Of a DNA stretch of 64,000 nucleotides, positions 43,540 to 54,975 are shown piece by piece. Within the stretch, counting starts at the first letter, position 1, and each line of letters starts with the position of its first letter. The notes below the pieces were generated by a model. That model saw only the letters and a list, made by a program, of their open reading frames with translations, did no database searches and had not been told where the DNA came from. This DNA is from Pyxicephalus adspersus (Eukaryota > Chordata > Amphibia > Anura > Pyxicephalidae): the NCBI RefSeq assembly GCF_032062135.1, contig NC_092866.1, forward strand, positions 29,463,267 to 29,527,266, written 5' to 3'. A program made the translations under genes and the position numbers.

Positions 43540-45488
43540 GGTTATGGATAAACGTATGGAGCTTCCCATGTTACAAACAAACGTTGGATTGTGCAGTACT
43601 AGTTGTACTGAAAAACAAAAGGATTTGACAAACATTGATGGTAAAAGCAACCTTGGAAGCCTTAATGATTAAGGAGAATTATGACTTAGTTGGCATTGCT
43701 TAATCTTAGATTTGTTCTTCTCATGACTGGGCTGTCAATATTCCAGAGTATACTCTCTTTCGTATAGACAGAGTCAAACGAAAGGATGGTGGTGTCTGTA
43801 TGTGAGAAGTGATCTAAAAGTGAATGTGAAAGAAGAAATTGCAGATGGAAGAAGTGATGATGTTGAGCCATTATGGGTGGAGTTGAATGTGGGGTTGAAT
43901 AACACACAAATAATTATTGGAGTCCGCTATAGGCCTTCCAGTGCTAAGGAAGAAATAAAGAATTAACTACTAGCATGGATAGAAAAAGCAGAAAAAAGTG
44001 GAAGTGTTTTAATCATGGGAGATTTCAACTACCCAGACATTGACTGGAATATTGGCACTACAGGAACAATAAAAGGGAGGAAATTTGTGAATTTAATACA
44101 AGATAATTTTGTGGTACAGTTTATAGAAGCCCCAACTAGAAATGATACTCTGCTGGACCTTATTCTTTCTAACAATGCAGAGCTTATAACACATTTGCAT
44201 GTAAAAGAGAATCTGGGTAGCAGTAAACATAATATGATTTCATTTAATGTAAGCTGTAAACAGGAAGCAAAAACAGGAAAGATAAAAACATTTAATTTTA
44301 AGTGAGCAAACTTTCTATTAAAAAGGGCGGCTCTCTCTGACTTGGGCTGGGAGACAATATCGTCATCAAAGAACACTGAACAGAAATGGGAACCTTTCAT
44401 GTTTGTTCTACAAAAGCATACTGAAAAAATATTCTAATGGGTAACAAGTTTAAGAAGCTAAAATTCAAACCTATGTGGCTCACGGCTGATGTTAATAAAG
44501 CCATAGGGAACAAGAATAGGGCATTCTAAAAATATAAAAATGAAGGATCACCTTCATCATTTGAAAACTATAAAGAATATAACAATAGATGTAAAAAGGA
44601 GATAAAATGTGCAAAACTTCCAAATGTAAGATTGCAAAGGAAAGTAAGGCAAACCCCATTTTTTTAATTTTAATAATAACAGCAAAAACGTCAGATCTGA
44701 GCATGTAGGCCCCTTAAAGGATGTTGCTGGGTTGGTAACTGGGGATAAAGAAAAGGCAGATTTACTAAACACTTCTTTTTAGCTCTGTGTACACAAAGGA
44801 AAATTGCAGAGCTCAAGTCCAAAATTCATAATATCGATGTCACTGCCTTTATTGAGTCACAATGGCTCAGAATTGATATGATAGAGAAACAGTTGGGACA
44901 AATTAGGGTTGACAAAGCAACAGGACCTGATGGATTACATCATGTGTCCTCAAAGAGCTGAGCTCAGTTATTTCAAGGCCATTATTTCTAATTTTTAGAG
45001 ACTCTTTAGTCACTGGCAAGGTACCGATGGATTGGCGTAAGGCCAATGTGCTTCCTATCTTCAAAAAGGGAGCAAAGTCATTACCAGGTAACTACAGACC
45101 GGTTAGTTTACCGTCCATAGTTGGAAAGGTGCTAGGGAGCTTGATAAAGAACCACATAGAGGAGGTTCTGCTAGAAAATAATATTATAAGTGATAGAATG
45201 GCTTCAAGAAAGGCGGAAGTTGTCAAACTAATTTACTCTCTTTTTATGAGGAAGTAAGTAAACAAGTAGACAGTGGAGTAGCAGCTGATATAGTGTACTT
45301 GGACTTCGCTAAAGCATTTGACACAGTACCCCACAGACGGTAATATGCAACTTAGGGTCAATAGGCTTAGAAATGTCAGTCTGTAAATGGATGGAGAACT
45401 AGCGTACCCCAGGGTTCAGTGTTGGGACCTTTACTGTTTTACAACTTTATAAATGATATAGAGTTTGGGATTAAAAGTACCATTTCTG
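43540..45488 (+). pseudogene. CR1 LINE copy 2, ORF2 endonuclease and start of RT
   Basis: Frames between 43690 and 44305 encode the apurinic endonuclease: FRIDRVKRKDGGV, EPLWVELN, IIIGVRYRPP-like sequence and VLIMGDFNYPDIDW (44010-44052), whose GDFN is a catalytic motif, then LLDLILSN and GSSKHNMISF (the SDH-equivalent region). RT begins near 44920 with KATGPDG-like sequence and continues with WRKANVLPIFKKGAK and NYRPVSLPSIVGKVL (45027-45140) and VYLDFAKAFDTVP (45291). Stops and a deletion near 45400 make it inactive. The element is cut at 45488 by an L1 insertion. Confidence 0.88.
45473..45488. repeat. Target-site duplication, left copy
   Basis: AAAAGTACCATTTCTG stands here and again at 50383-50398, bordering the inserted LINE. 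CR1 copy 1 has a single uninterrupted AAAAGTACCATTTTTG at about 30088. Confidence 0.9.
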
Positions 45489-46032
45489 GGAAATTACAGA
45501 AAGACTTCCGGGGGCGGAGCTGTCCAGCTGCGTTTTACTATGGCTCCCTGAGCTCGGTTTGTTTCCATCCACCGGCGCCCCGCTGATTATTCCGGAAGGT
45601 GGGGGCCACTGCAGGGAGTAAATTAGCTGCATGTGAGCTCTGTTCAAGTGGCTCACACACAGCACAAACAACCCAGAGTCAGCGCTGCATGCTTTGGCCG
45701 CATGATTTTGGACGATCATATTAGGTTTAAAACCAGACACGCTGCTCAGCTCTGAATAAATGCGCTTTTTTTGAATCCTATAACTTGGGACTTGTGAGTA
45801 CCTGTTCATCTTTTGGCTTCCTTCTTCCATCTGCTGCAAGTATTTGGATGTCATTTAAAAAGAAAAAGATATATCTTTTTCATTTGAAGATTTATGCATT
45901 TATTGTGCTGCTGACCTCTGTTTTCTGTTAAAAATATTTGAAGGGGATTTTTTATCTATTGCCTCCTTTTTATAAAAGTGACAACATCTTATACAGCGTC
46001 TTTAGAGTATTACTCCCATTATTGCTATATAA

Positions 46033-46780
46033 TGGATACATTTTTCAGGAAACAGTCCTCTTCAACATGTAAGAATACTAATAAGCAAAAGCTTAAACCT
46101 CCATTAAAAGCTGGTTCTCTTTTTCCCTCTTCCTCATCTATGTCTCAACACCAGTCTTTTATGGAATATGCAGAGGGAGATGAATCAAGGTCTGATCTAT
46201 TGCTTGGGTCACCTGATTACTTAGGAATTGCTTCTGAAGTATCTTAAATCTTGTAACCTTATTTTGATAATAAATTTGAGGGCTTGCAAAAATCTATTGA
46301 ATCAGCATTAGCAAATATTTCCACCAATACCCAACGTATAGCAGAATTGGAACAGAGAGTAAGCGACTTGGAAGATCAGCTTTTACAATTAATTACTGAA
46401 GTTGCTGCTCAAAATACTATACTCACCTCTATGGAAACCAAATTAGAAGATTTGGAGAATTGGAATGGCCCAACTTCCACAACCTGTAATAGCTAAATTT
46501 TTCCATTATATTGACAAGGAAACAGTGCTGGGTGCCTATAGAAATCCAAGTGGAGGGTAACAAGATTCTGATTTTCCAGGACTACTCCGTTGCGGTAACA
46601 CAAAAACGAAAAACTTTTGCCCCAGTTTGTAAGCGATTGGTGGATATGGGCATCCGTTTTTCTCTTTTGTATCCTGCCAAATTGAAAGTTCTTTGGCAAG
46701 GGGAGGCTAAGCTATTTGATGATCCAGCTGATGTGGTTGAAATGTTAAATTTGTCTATCTCATCTTCTGAAATAAGTTAA
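46033..46780 (+). pseudogene. L1-like ORF1 in the inserted LINE
   Basis: ORF1 starts MDTFFRKQSS at 46033. After a frameshift at about 46245 comes a coiled coil (IAELEQRVSDLEDQLLQLI, 46338-46394). The RNA-recognition part is largely deleted near 46480, and the C-terminal domain follows in another frame (YRNPSGGNKILIF-like, APVCKRLVDMGIRFSLLYPA, 46519-46780). ORF1p normally forms trimers that bind the LINE RNA. Confidence 0.8.
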
Positions 46781-47289
46781 TTGATTAAGCAGGGATGTGT
46801 ATTTCTTTAGGTAAATGTCTTATAGGGAAGGAAGAAAAGAAGAAAAAGGGAAAGAAGGAAAGGAAAAGATGAAGAGAAATAAAGAAATGCAAATGTTTAT
46901 TTATTATTTATTGCAATACACTTTTTTTGTTTGATTGTTTATGTTACATGTTATTTTGCAAATGCAGTGTCCCTCTGTCGGGATACGCCGACAGCAGGTG
47001 TTGGTTGGTTATAAAAGAAAAAGAGAATTGAGTTTACACGGTGATATTCAGGGATATTTTTATATAAAGGTTATTTATAATTCACAGGCAATATATTCTC
47101 TTTTGGAAAAACTGCTGTTTCTGATGAGATTTTGTCTCTTAAATTTTCACTATATGTTTTTTTTCTTTTAAGATTAAGGACCACTGGTGGCTGTGCTATG
47201 GCTATGCTCAATATTTGGGATATTTTTTTCTGTTAGTTGTGCTGCATTTTTAAAATTTGTATGACAACTAGGAGGTATGATGCTATATT

Positions 47290-49690
47290 ATCATCTGAAA
47301 AGGAAAAGTCCCTTTTAAAGTTGATTTCTTTGAATGTAGCAGGCTTGAATAGCCCTCAAAAACATAAAAAGGTTACATTTGAAGAAGCAAACTCCAGATA
47401 TAGTGTTTCTGCAGGAAACACATTGGAAGGAGTGTCAGGTCTTATTTTTTAAAGCTCCATAGATAGGTGAAGTGATCTACACAGTTTTTAAAACCAAAAC
47501 GAGAGGTGTGGCTCTTATGTTTAATAAAAATCTTCCTTATAAAATTATTTCTACAGAATTAGATCCTGCTAGTAGATACCTATTTGTAATAGTGGAGATA
47601 GTGGGTACTAGGTATACTTTTGGTTCTATATATGCTCCCAATAATAATTCCTCAACTTTTTTTATTGACCTTTGTACGAAGATATTAACTAGTTCTTATC
47701 CAAATCTAGTCTTGGCTGGAGACTTTAATACAGTTATTGATCCATCATTGGACAGATCAAGGCAAACCAATATTTGATCAGATCCATTCACTTCTGGATT
47801 AAAGTGTTTATTGGTTCAAACCCCCTTGGTAGATGTGTGGCATTTTTTACATTTAACGGGGAGAGATTATACTTGTTATTCCAAAGCTCATGCAGCATTT
47901 TCTAGAATTGAGTTGGTATTGGCAATAGAAGGCTTACTTTCAAAAATTACCAAAGTGTCTATTGGGAATTTTACTCTCTCGGATCATGCTCCTCTGATCT
48001 TTCAACTGCAGTTAGAACAATCCTTTAGGAAAGCATGTTTATGGCGTTTTCCAACTTATTTATTCAAATCCTCCTTTTAGGGCTTATCTTCAATCCCATT
48101 GGGCGGATGGACTAGATGATAATCTACAACATTGGGACACCCCAATTTTGGTGTGGTGTACTATGAAAGCTGTTATGAGAGGATATATTATGTCTTTTGT
48201 AGCAAAACGTGATCGTGAATACTATCAACAATATAATATTCTCCAGGACCCGGTTGTAAAATGATAAAAAGAGTATCTTCAATTTAATAATAGAGAGAAT
48301 AAGAAATCTTGTCAGGAAGCAGTAGCTCAATTGAATTTGCATGTCGATACTAGAGTGAAAACTCAAGCTTATTAAATCAAGCATAAATTTTATAGATGGG
48401 GGAATAAAATTTGTACGTTGTTGTCAAGGTTAGCTAACCCCTTGGGTTCTAAGCGCTTTATTTTGGGAGTAAAGGATCCGTCTTCTAGTACTCTTTTCAT
48501 CTCATCAAGATGTTTTAAAGGCCTTTGAAAGATACTATAAAATTCTATATATTGCTCACGATTCTCAACCTCAGTTACTGCAAACGGAAAATTGGAAAAG
48601 GCTAATTTATCTAAGTTGTCTTCAGAATATAGAGAGCAACTTAATGCTCCAGTTTCAGAATCAGAAGTTCTTTATACAATTAATACTTTGGCTTCTAATA
48701 AAACCCCAGGTCCGGATGGTTTTTTTTGCAGAATATTATAAAATTTTAGTTCCGACAATAACCCCTTTACTTGTAGAAATGAATAATGAAACATTGATCC
48801 ACCAGGCTCCTTTTCCAGGTTTCAATAAAGCTTTTACTACGTTGATTCTAAAACCAGGCAAAGATCCTGATCAACTAGCAATTTCTTTGTTGAACTGTGA
48901 CTATAAAATCTTGGCCAAATTAATGGCAAACAGATTACAGATTTTTTTGCCTACTATATTGACTAACCACCAATCGGGCTTTGTTCGTAATAGACACTCC
49001 ACTATTGGGATTCGAGCAGCTATTGTTGCTACTGTACAGTCTTCTAGGATCCAGAAATCCAAATCTATGTTACTAAATTTGTTTCCCAAAAAAGCTTTTG
49101 ATAAAATAGAACGGCCTTTGCTTAATGCTGTATTGTCTATTAGGTCGTTTGGACAGATGTTTTCTTCCTATATTCTTTATATTTATATATATAATAATCC
49201 ATCTTCCAAATTGATTATAAATGGAAATATGTTGATGCCTATAACTCTTTTATCTGGTGTAGGGACAAGATACAATATTTAGGAGTACAATTTACTAAAA
49301 ATACTTATAAATTGTATTCTCAGAATATGGAGTTTAATTTTCGAACTTTCTCTGAACAAATGCGTAATTGGTCTAAGATTATGCTTTCATATTTGGGAAT
49401 TGTCATAAAAAAAATTTTAGCAGAAGGTGGCATACTTTATTACTTTTTATCTGATCAATTATATCCCTTTCACTCCAGAATGGGCCATTTTAGGCACATA
49501 TGATTTGCAGGTTGCAAAAATCACAAAGGGAAGCAGAAATGTATTGGCTATCCTTTCCTTGGTGGCTAAGAAGACTATATTGCACAAATGGCTGCAGCCA
49601 AACCCACCAACTTTGAGGCTTTTTAAGGAAAAGTTGGACTATTTGGGAGTCCTATATAGACGCCCAATCTTCTTCAATAAAGAGACAGCT
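47290..49690 (+). pseudogene. L1-like ORF2 in the inserted LINE
   Basis: The endonuclease starts LISLNVAGLNSPQKHKK (47320-47370). Then, with frameshifts, it reads an ETHW-containing block (47418), FGSIYAPNNN, NLVLAGDFNTVIDPSLDRS (47703-47760) and LSDHAPLIFQL (47978-48010). RT follows with SNKTPGPDG (48700), LILKPGKDPDQ, LNCDYKILAKLMANRL and HQSGFVRNRHS (48850-49000). After LLSGVGTR (49250) the sequence jumps to a YLGVQFT-like block, so the segment with the YxDD active site is deleted. The C-terminal region runs to about 49690. The gene is dead. Confidence 0.85.
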
Positions 49691-50382
49691 TAAACAATCC
49701 TTTGAATATACCTCTTGGTATGCATTAAGAGTGTTAGATAATGATCCTCCTGTGAATTTGGAGGACGTTTGATGTAAGTGGTGGTTATTATAGATTATGA
49801 TATATAAACCCAAGATATTAAAGTTATTTTATATAAGTGGTTGTTCTGACTATGAAGATGTTAATATAGAGAAAGAGGGGAGGGGAGAGGAAGAAGGGGA
49901 AAAAGAGGGGGGTAACGGAAGAGGGAAAAATATTGGTTAAAATTATATATGACACTGTCTTTTTTTTTTACACTAATAATGAATACAATATGCAATATTG
50001 GGTTATTATGGAAAAAAGGTTTTATATTTTCATCACACATTAAGAGATTGGAATAGAAAAGTTTATTTTATGAATGCAATTAATGAGATCATTGGGATAT
50101 ATTATATATTTAAATTTTGTAGTATAATGCCACTGGGTTCTGCAAACATTTTTTTTTGTCATCTTATTTAAAATCTTACCTCAGTTCCTTCCACTATATA
50201 AATGAAAGTTGCCATATATTAGCACTTATATTAGCATTTTATATAAGAAAGAAATGAATAATATGTTTTTTTTGTAACTGTATTTGTATTAGGAAGTTAT
50301 TTATTTTTGCCTATTATGGTCTAAATGTTTTTATGTATGTATGTTTGTTGCTTTGAATTCTCATTAAAAGATTTAAAGATAA
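49691..50382 (+). other. 3' end and UTR of the inserted LINE
   Basis: After the last ORF2 words the DNA is non-coding, with a purine-rich tract (GGGGAGGGGAGAGGAAGAAG at 49875) and T-rich DNA, then TCTCATTAAAAGATTTAAAG and the target duplication. It belongs to the inserted element because it lies inside its flanking repeats. Confidence 0.7.
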
Positions 50383-51425
50383 AAAAGTACCATTTCTGTG
50401 TTTGCAGATAACACCAAACTATGTAATGGAATTAAGTCCATACAGGATGTCTATAATCTACAAGCAGACCTGAATGTACTGTTTGACTGGGCAGCCAAGT
50501 GACAAATGAACTTTAATACAGATAAATGTAAAGTTATGCACTTGGGGGCCAACAACATGCATGCTTCATACTGTCCAGGGGGAATACATTTGGGGGAGTC
50601 AGAAATGGAAAAGGATCTGGGGGTTCTGGTAGATCTTAGGCTTAATAACAGCATGCGATGCCAAGCTGCAATATCTAAAACTAGCAAAGTAGTTTCTTGT
50701 ATTGAAAGAGGTATAGACGCAGAGATCTAGTACAAGCAATGGAATATGCAGTCCAGTTTTGGGCACCAGTTCACAAAAAGAACATTGTGGAATTAGAGAG
50801 AGTGCACAGAAAGGCAACTAAACTAATACAAGGAATGGACGAGCTCAGCTATGAGGGGAGATTAGCTGAACTGAATCTATTTTCCCTTGGGAAGAGACGT
50901 TTAAGAGGGGATATGATCACCCTGTATTAATATTTAAACGGTCGATATAGAAAACTCTCTTTCTCATTATTTACTTTGAGATCATTACAAAGAACAAGAG
51001 GGCACTCTTTGCATCTGGAGGAAAAGAAGTTTAAGCTCTGGATAAGGAAGGGATTCTTCACTGTAAGGTCTGTGAAAATGTGGAATCGGCTCCCTCAGGA
51101 AGTAATTTCAGCAAATTGTATAGATTTCTTTAAGAAAAAGCTGGATGCTTTTCTAGAAGCACAGAATTTAACTGGGTATTAAGGCTGTAAAGTAAAAATT
51201 ACAGTGACTGTTGATCCAGGGAACATCTGATTGTCTCATGGAATCAGGAAGGAATTTTTTCCCCTGTTGAAGCAAATTGTACCAGGGATTTTTTGCCTTC
51301 CTCTGGACCACAACTATGTCTTATAGGGTTTTATATCTGGGATATGTTTATTTCCCTAGCGGTTGATTTTGATGGACTTATGTCGTTTTTCAACCTAACC
51401 TACTATGTAACTATGTAATTATATG
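50383..51425 (+). pseudogene. CR1 LINE copy 2, remainder of ORF2 and 3' UTR
   Basis: Begins with the right copy of the target duplication and then continues the host element: CADNTKLCNGIKS-type sequence, NFNTDKCKVMHLGANNMHAS (50506), [38 protein letters not shown] (50739), [20 protein letters not shown] and FTVRSVKMWNRLPQEV (51057). The 3' UTR ends near ACCTACTATGTAACTATG at 51397-51415. It aligns nearly base for base with copy 1 at 30090-31100. Confidence 0.9.
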
Positions 51426-52440
51426 AGACCTTTTAAAGATGTTTAGGAGATTTGGTAGTTTGCTATATATGATGATACCTGATTTGTTTACTTGAATACT
51501 CTTTAATTAAATCAGTAGGATTTTTCATTATATCTCTTGGTTTCCAATCACTATACCTGATTTTCAAATTATGATACCTTAAAGATATATTACCTATGTT
51601 CTTGGTATGTCAACAAGACCACATAGATTCACATATTTTTTAAAGTAATGTGTAATAATCTGGGCCCCTATAACATGGTCCACCTAATAATGCTATTACT
51701 TTTACTCCATAAATAATACAGGATATATATTTATGTGCTATTTTACCATGTTGGTTTTAACAATCTAACCTATAGTAATTTTAATATTTTCTCTCACCCC
51801 TTCTATATAGATATGCAGATATTCATCTGTTAGTTTCCCTTTGCAAATATAATCTAATATTACCTTCTACACCACTCATAAAAAATTAACCATGTTACAT
51901 TTCAAAGTGATGATTAAAAAAGTTTCTATCCACACACATTTATTTCCCTCTTTTTCTACACCTGCAGCCATGACTGGCAGGAGACACTGGTGTCTGCATC
52001 ACCGGTAAGTTTTGACAGAGGAAAGCGGCTTAGCCGACCCCTCTGTCTTCGCCGTGTGTCCTGCCCCTCAGCCCCCTTTCCGCAGCCAATCACAGAACAC
52101 TAGAGGTCAAAAGGGAGACTTGTCCTCATTTGCCCTCTAGTGCCTGGGGATCCCACACTGTCAGGAGTTCCACGGCTGTGCTCATGTCATGAATGCAGCC
52201 AAGGTAATTATCCTTTCATTGTGGGATAACCTGTAAAAAAAAGTTTATCAATTACACAAAACACACACATTTAATAAATTACTAAAAATAATTAAAATAG
52301 CCTTGTCTTTTTTTTTTTACACATATTTGTAACCCTTTCAGGCTATGAGTAAGGGGTTTTTTGTACCCCTGTACTCATTCCCCAGGGTAGGGTAAAGGAA
52401 ATCCTTTTTAAAGGGATTCCAGATTCCAAAGTCCTGCTAA
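51426..52440. other. Unannotated stretch
   Basis: The first half is very AT-rich without features. From about 51965 to 52200 a GC-richer block (ACTGGCAGGAGACACTGGTG, AATCACAGAACACTAGAGGT) looks like a transposon fragment, but no copy elsewhere in the window identifies it. Confidence 0.35.
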
Positions 52441-53170
52441 AAACGCTTTTAATAGCCCCCATTGTTTTCAATAGAATCTTTCGTAAAAAGCATAAAAACG
52501 CTGGTAAGAGCCTCAATCAAATTCAATGGGAGCGTTTTTCCTGCATTTACCCTGCGTTTTAATTAGTAAAACGTTGCAAGGAACGTTATCTATAACGCTC
52601 AAAAATGTGCCTCAAGAAATCTTCCTGGTGTAGATTAACCCATTGGAATGCATGGGAATTTCAAACATGGGCTTTTAAAGCCTCAGGTTAAACGCTGGGG
52701 AAAACATCCATATAGACTAAGGCTATGTACACACGTGCAATAGATATCGTTGGAAACGATCGACTAACGACCATTTGTCCGATAATCGTTAACAAAAAAC
52801 ATGTACAACTATTGGCCAATGATGCCGATGAACAAGGAATGTTGCTCGAAACAAACGACTGTCCCGGCGGATCTGATTGGGCGACAACGATCCTTTGCTA
52901 TCTATTGTGTGTACAGTCGTTCAGTGATTGTGGATTGTTCTGTAGTACACATTCTCCTGTACATGTCACTTCCTGCATCGTTCAAACGATCGTATTTAGT
53001 GTGTGTACATTATTGGTGGATTATATTTGAACGATCATATTGTTACAGCATGTACAGAATTGTGCACAATACGATCGTTCAAAATAATCGTACATATTCG
53101 TTGATCAGTCGTTAATCGTTTGTTTCCTAACGATAATTATTGCACGTTTGTATATAGCCTAAGCCTTAGG
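52441..53170. mobile_element. MITE of the GTAGACT-ended family, copy 2, split by a nested MITE
   Basis: From 52628 to 52720 it matches 24020-24115 (CCTGGTGTAGATTAACCCAT, TTAAACGCTGGGGAAA). Its terminal AGACTAAG is cut at about 52721 and the last bases CCTTAG reappear at 53163-53168 after the inner element. The left end is uncertain. Confidence 0.6.
52722..53158. mobile_element. MITE of the TACACACGT-ended family, copy 2 (nested)
   Basis: The left end GCTATGTACACACGTGCAAT and, on the other strand, the right end GCTATATACAAACGTGCAAT are inverted repeats that extend into ATTATCGTTAGG-like sequence. CTAAG stands on both sides and fits a 5-bp target duplication inside the outer MITE. The interior is full of CGTTCAAACGATCGT-type palindromic words (52978, 53023, 53071). 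Confidence 0.72.
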
Positions 53171-53879
53171 CAGGCAAAACTTTCTCCCTGCTCACGTCAC
53201 CCTATCTTCCTAACCTTAGATACACTATTAATTGAGAAGAATAATATATATTTTTTCCTTATTGGCATATATGCAATCCTATTCTTTTGATTTCTACACA
53301 GATCTTGCCAGAGCTAACCGTGTTTAGCTAAGAAATTTAAGTGTACCAAACCAATCCCTACATAGGCAGGCTATATGCCAACTATAAACCAATGTTTATC
53401 TCACCATTCTTTTAGCATTCTCATAAGAGGACCCATTTCCTTTGGGACACTATATGGAGCTTTTATTACAATTTACTTTAATCATCATTTAAGGTAAGGA
53501 TGCCCCCTATATACCTTCCTTCCAAATTGTTTTAATATAATCATTTAAATCCAATATTACATACAAATACCATTTGTAAATAGTCTTATAACATAGCAAC
53601 TGGTGAGCTCTCTTTCTATACAGAGGAAATGCAAGTATATACAATTTGTGACCAAGTGAAATTTGCACTTTATTTCGGTAAGTGCCTGGGTACAATTTGA
53701 GAATGACATACCAAAATTATTTTTCCACCTCGCATATATTATCTATTATATATATAATAATTAATTCATATGTTTATATATATATTAAAGATTATCTACT
53801 ATTACAGATCTCCTTATAGAAAATATATCTGGGTTTTAAAACATACCTTATGGTCATATACCTTCAAAGCTGTCTAGGT
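53171..53879. other. Unannotated stretch before the L1 relic
   Basis: AT-rich and without clear homology. It may include worn upstream parts of the L1 relic that follows, since that element's 5' end is not defined. Confidence 0.35.
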
Positions 53880-54290
53880 ATTAAAGAGATATTTTTTTTT
53901 GCAACATATATGCACCTAACTCAGCGCCTTACTAGAACTTTCTAGAATGTGTTCTTACCTAGGCAACAACCCTACCCCACACCTATCTACTAGTAGTGGG
54001 CTATTTTAATCTATTACACACTCCCTCACTCGATCGACTTTCCACTGATCCAGCTAATAGACCCTCCTCCACCTTTCAGTTGTCGCCAGGTTTTTGTAAG
54101 TTTATGCATAAATGTAATCTTTGCGATGTATGGAATCATTCTCATCCCTTACACTAACACACAGTAATACACCTTTTATTCATTAGTATATAAACACATA
54201 CCAGAATCGATTACTTCTTCGCTAACAGACCTATGCTGAGGGCTACATACTTGTATGTTGATAGCAGAATGTGAAGCTACACATGTTAGA
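53880..54290 (+). pseudogene. L1-like ORF2 endonuclease relic
   Basis: Across frames the DNA reads NIYAPN-like sequence, then a block equal to GGDFN-xx-LDRS (near 53992-54045) and ANRPSSTFQLSPGFCKFMHK (54053-54110), LCDVWNHSHP and RIDYFFANRPMLRATY (54206-54250). These are L1/Tx1 endonuclease blocks. It runs toward the assembly gap. Confidence 0.7.
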
Positions 54291-54363
54291 AAATGTCAAT
54301 AATTGATTATATGCTTAAACATTTACACACCAAGGTGGCCCTTCAAAATTTCCTAGATAGATA

Positions 54364-54886
54364 NNNNNNNNNNNNNNNNNNNNNNNNNNNNNNNNNNNNN
54401 NNNNNNNNNNNNNNNNNNNNNNNNNNNNNNNNNNNNNNNNNNNNNNNNNNNNNNNNNNNNNNNNNNNNNNNNNNNNNNNNNNNNNNNNNNNNNNNNNNNN
54501 NNNNNNNNNNNNNNNNNNNNNNNNNNNNNNNNNNNNNNNNNNNNNNNNNNNNNNNNNNNNNNNNNNNNNNNNNNNNNNNNNNNNNNNNNNNNNNNNNNNN
54601 NNNNNNNNNNNNNNNNNNNNNNNNNNNNNNNNNNNNNNNNNNNNNNNNNNNNNNNNNNNNNNNNNNNNNNNNNNNNNNNNNNNNNNNNNNNNNNNNNNNN
54701 NNNNNNNNNNNNNNNNNNNNNNNNNNNNNNNNNNNNNNNNNNNNNNNNNNNNNNNNNNNNNNNNNNNNNNNNNNNNNNNNNNNNNNNNNNNNNNNNNNNN
54801 NNNNNNNNNNNNNNNNNNNNNNNNNNNNNNNNNNNNNNNNNNNNNNNNNNNNNNNNNNNNNNNNNNNNNNNNNNNNNNNNNNNNNN
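54364..54886. other. Assembly gap (run of N)
   Basis: 523 consecutive N. It lies between the endonuclease relic and a MITE right end, so most of that MITE and perhaps part of the L1 are unsequenced. Open frames drawn through it have no meaning. Confidence 1.
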
Positions 54887-54975
54887 GGTGCTATACGATC
54901 GTTCGCAGATATCGTGCAGGATCGTTCGTCGTTCGTTTACAAACGATAATAATTGGAAGTGTGTACGTAGCTTTA
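54887..54975. mobile_element. MITE of the TACACACGT-ended family, right end only
   Basis: The segment ends AAGTGTGTACGTAGCTTTA and contains CGATCGTTCGCAGATATCG and CGTTCGTCGTTCG, in the style of the copy at 52722. The left part is hidden in the gap. Confidence 0.55.

Larger units (their letters stand above)
45489..50382 (+). mobile_element. L1-like LINE inserted in the CR1 element
   Basis: A 4.9-kb insertion begins GAAATTACAGAAAGACTTCC and ends in a short A-rich tail (AAAGATAAAAA), flanked by 16-bp direct repeats. This is the hallmark of target-primed reverse transcription. It contains a 5' UTR, ORF1 and ORF2 in order. Although the 5' end is present, ORF2 has a large deletion, and purine-rich DNA (49870-49930) forms part of the 3' UTR. 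Confidence 0.88.

Noticed and set aside
54293..54949. A 218-codon frame
   Set aside because: It runs through the assembly gap and has no meaning.
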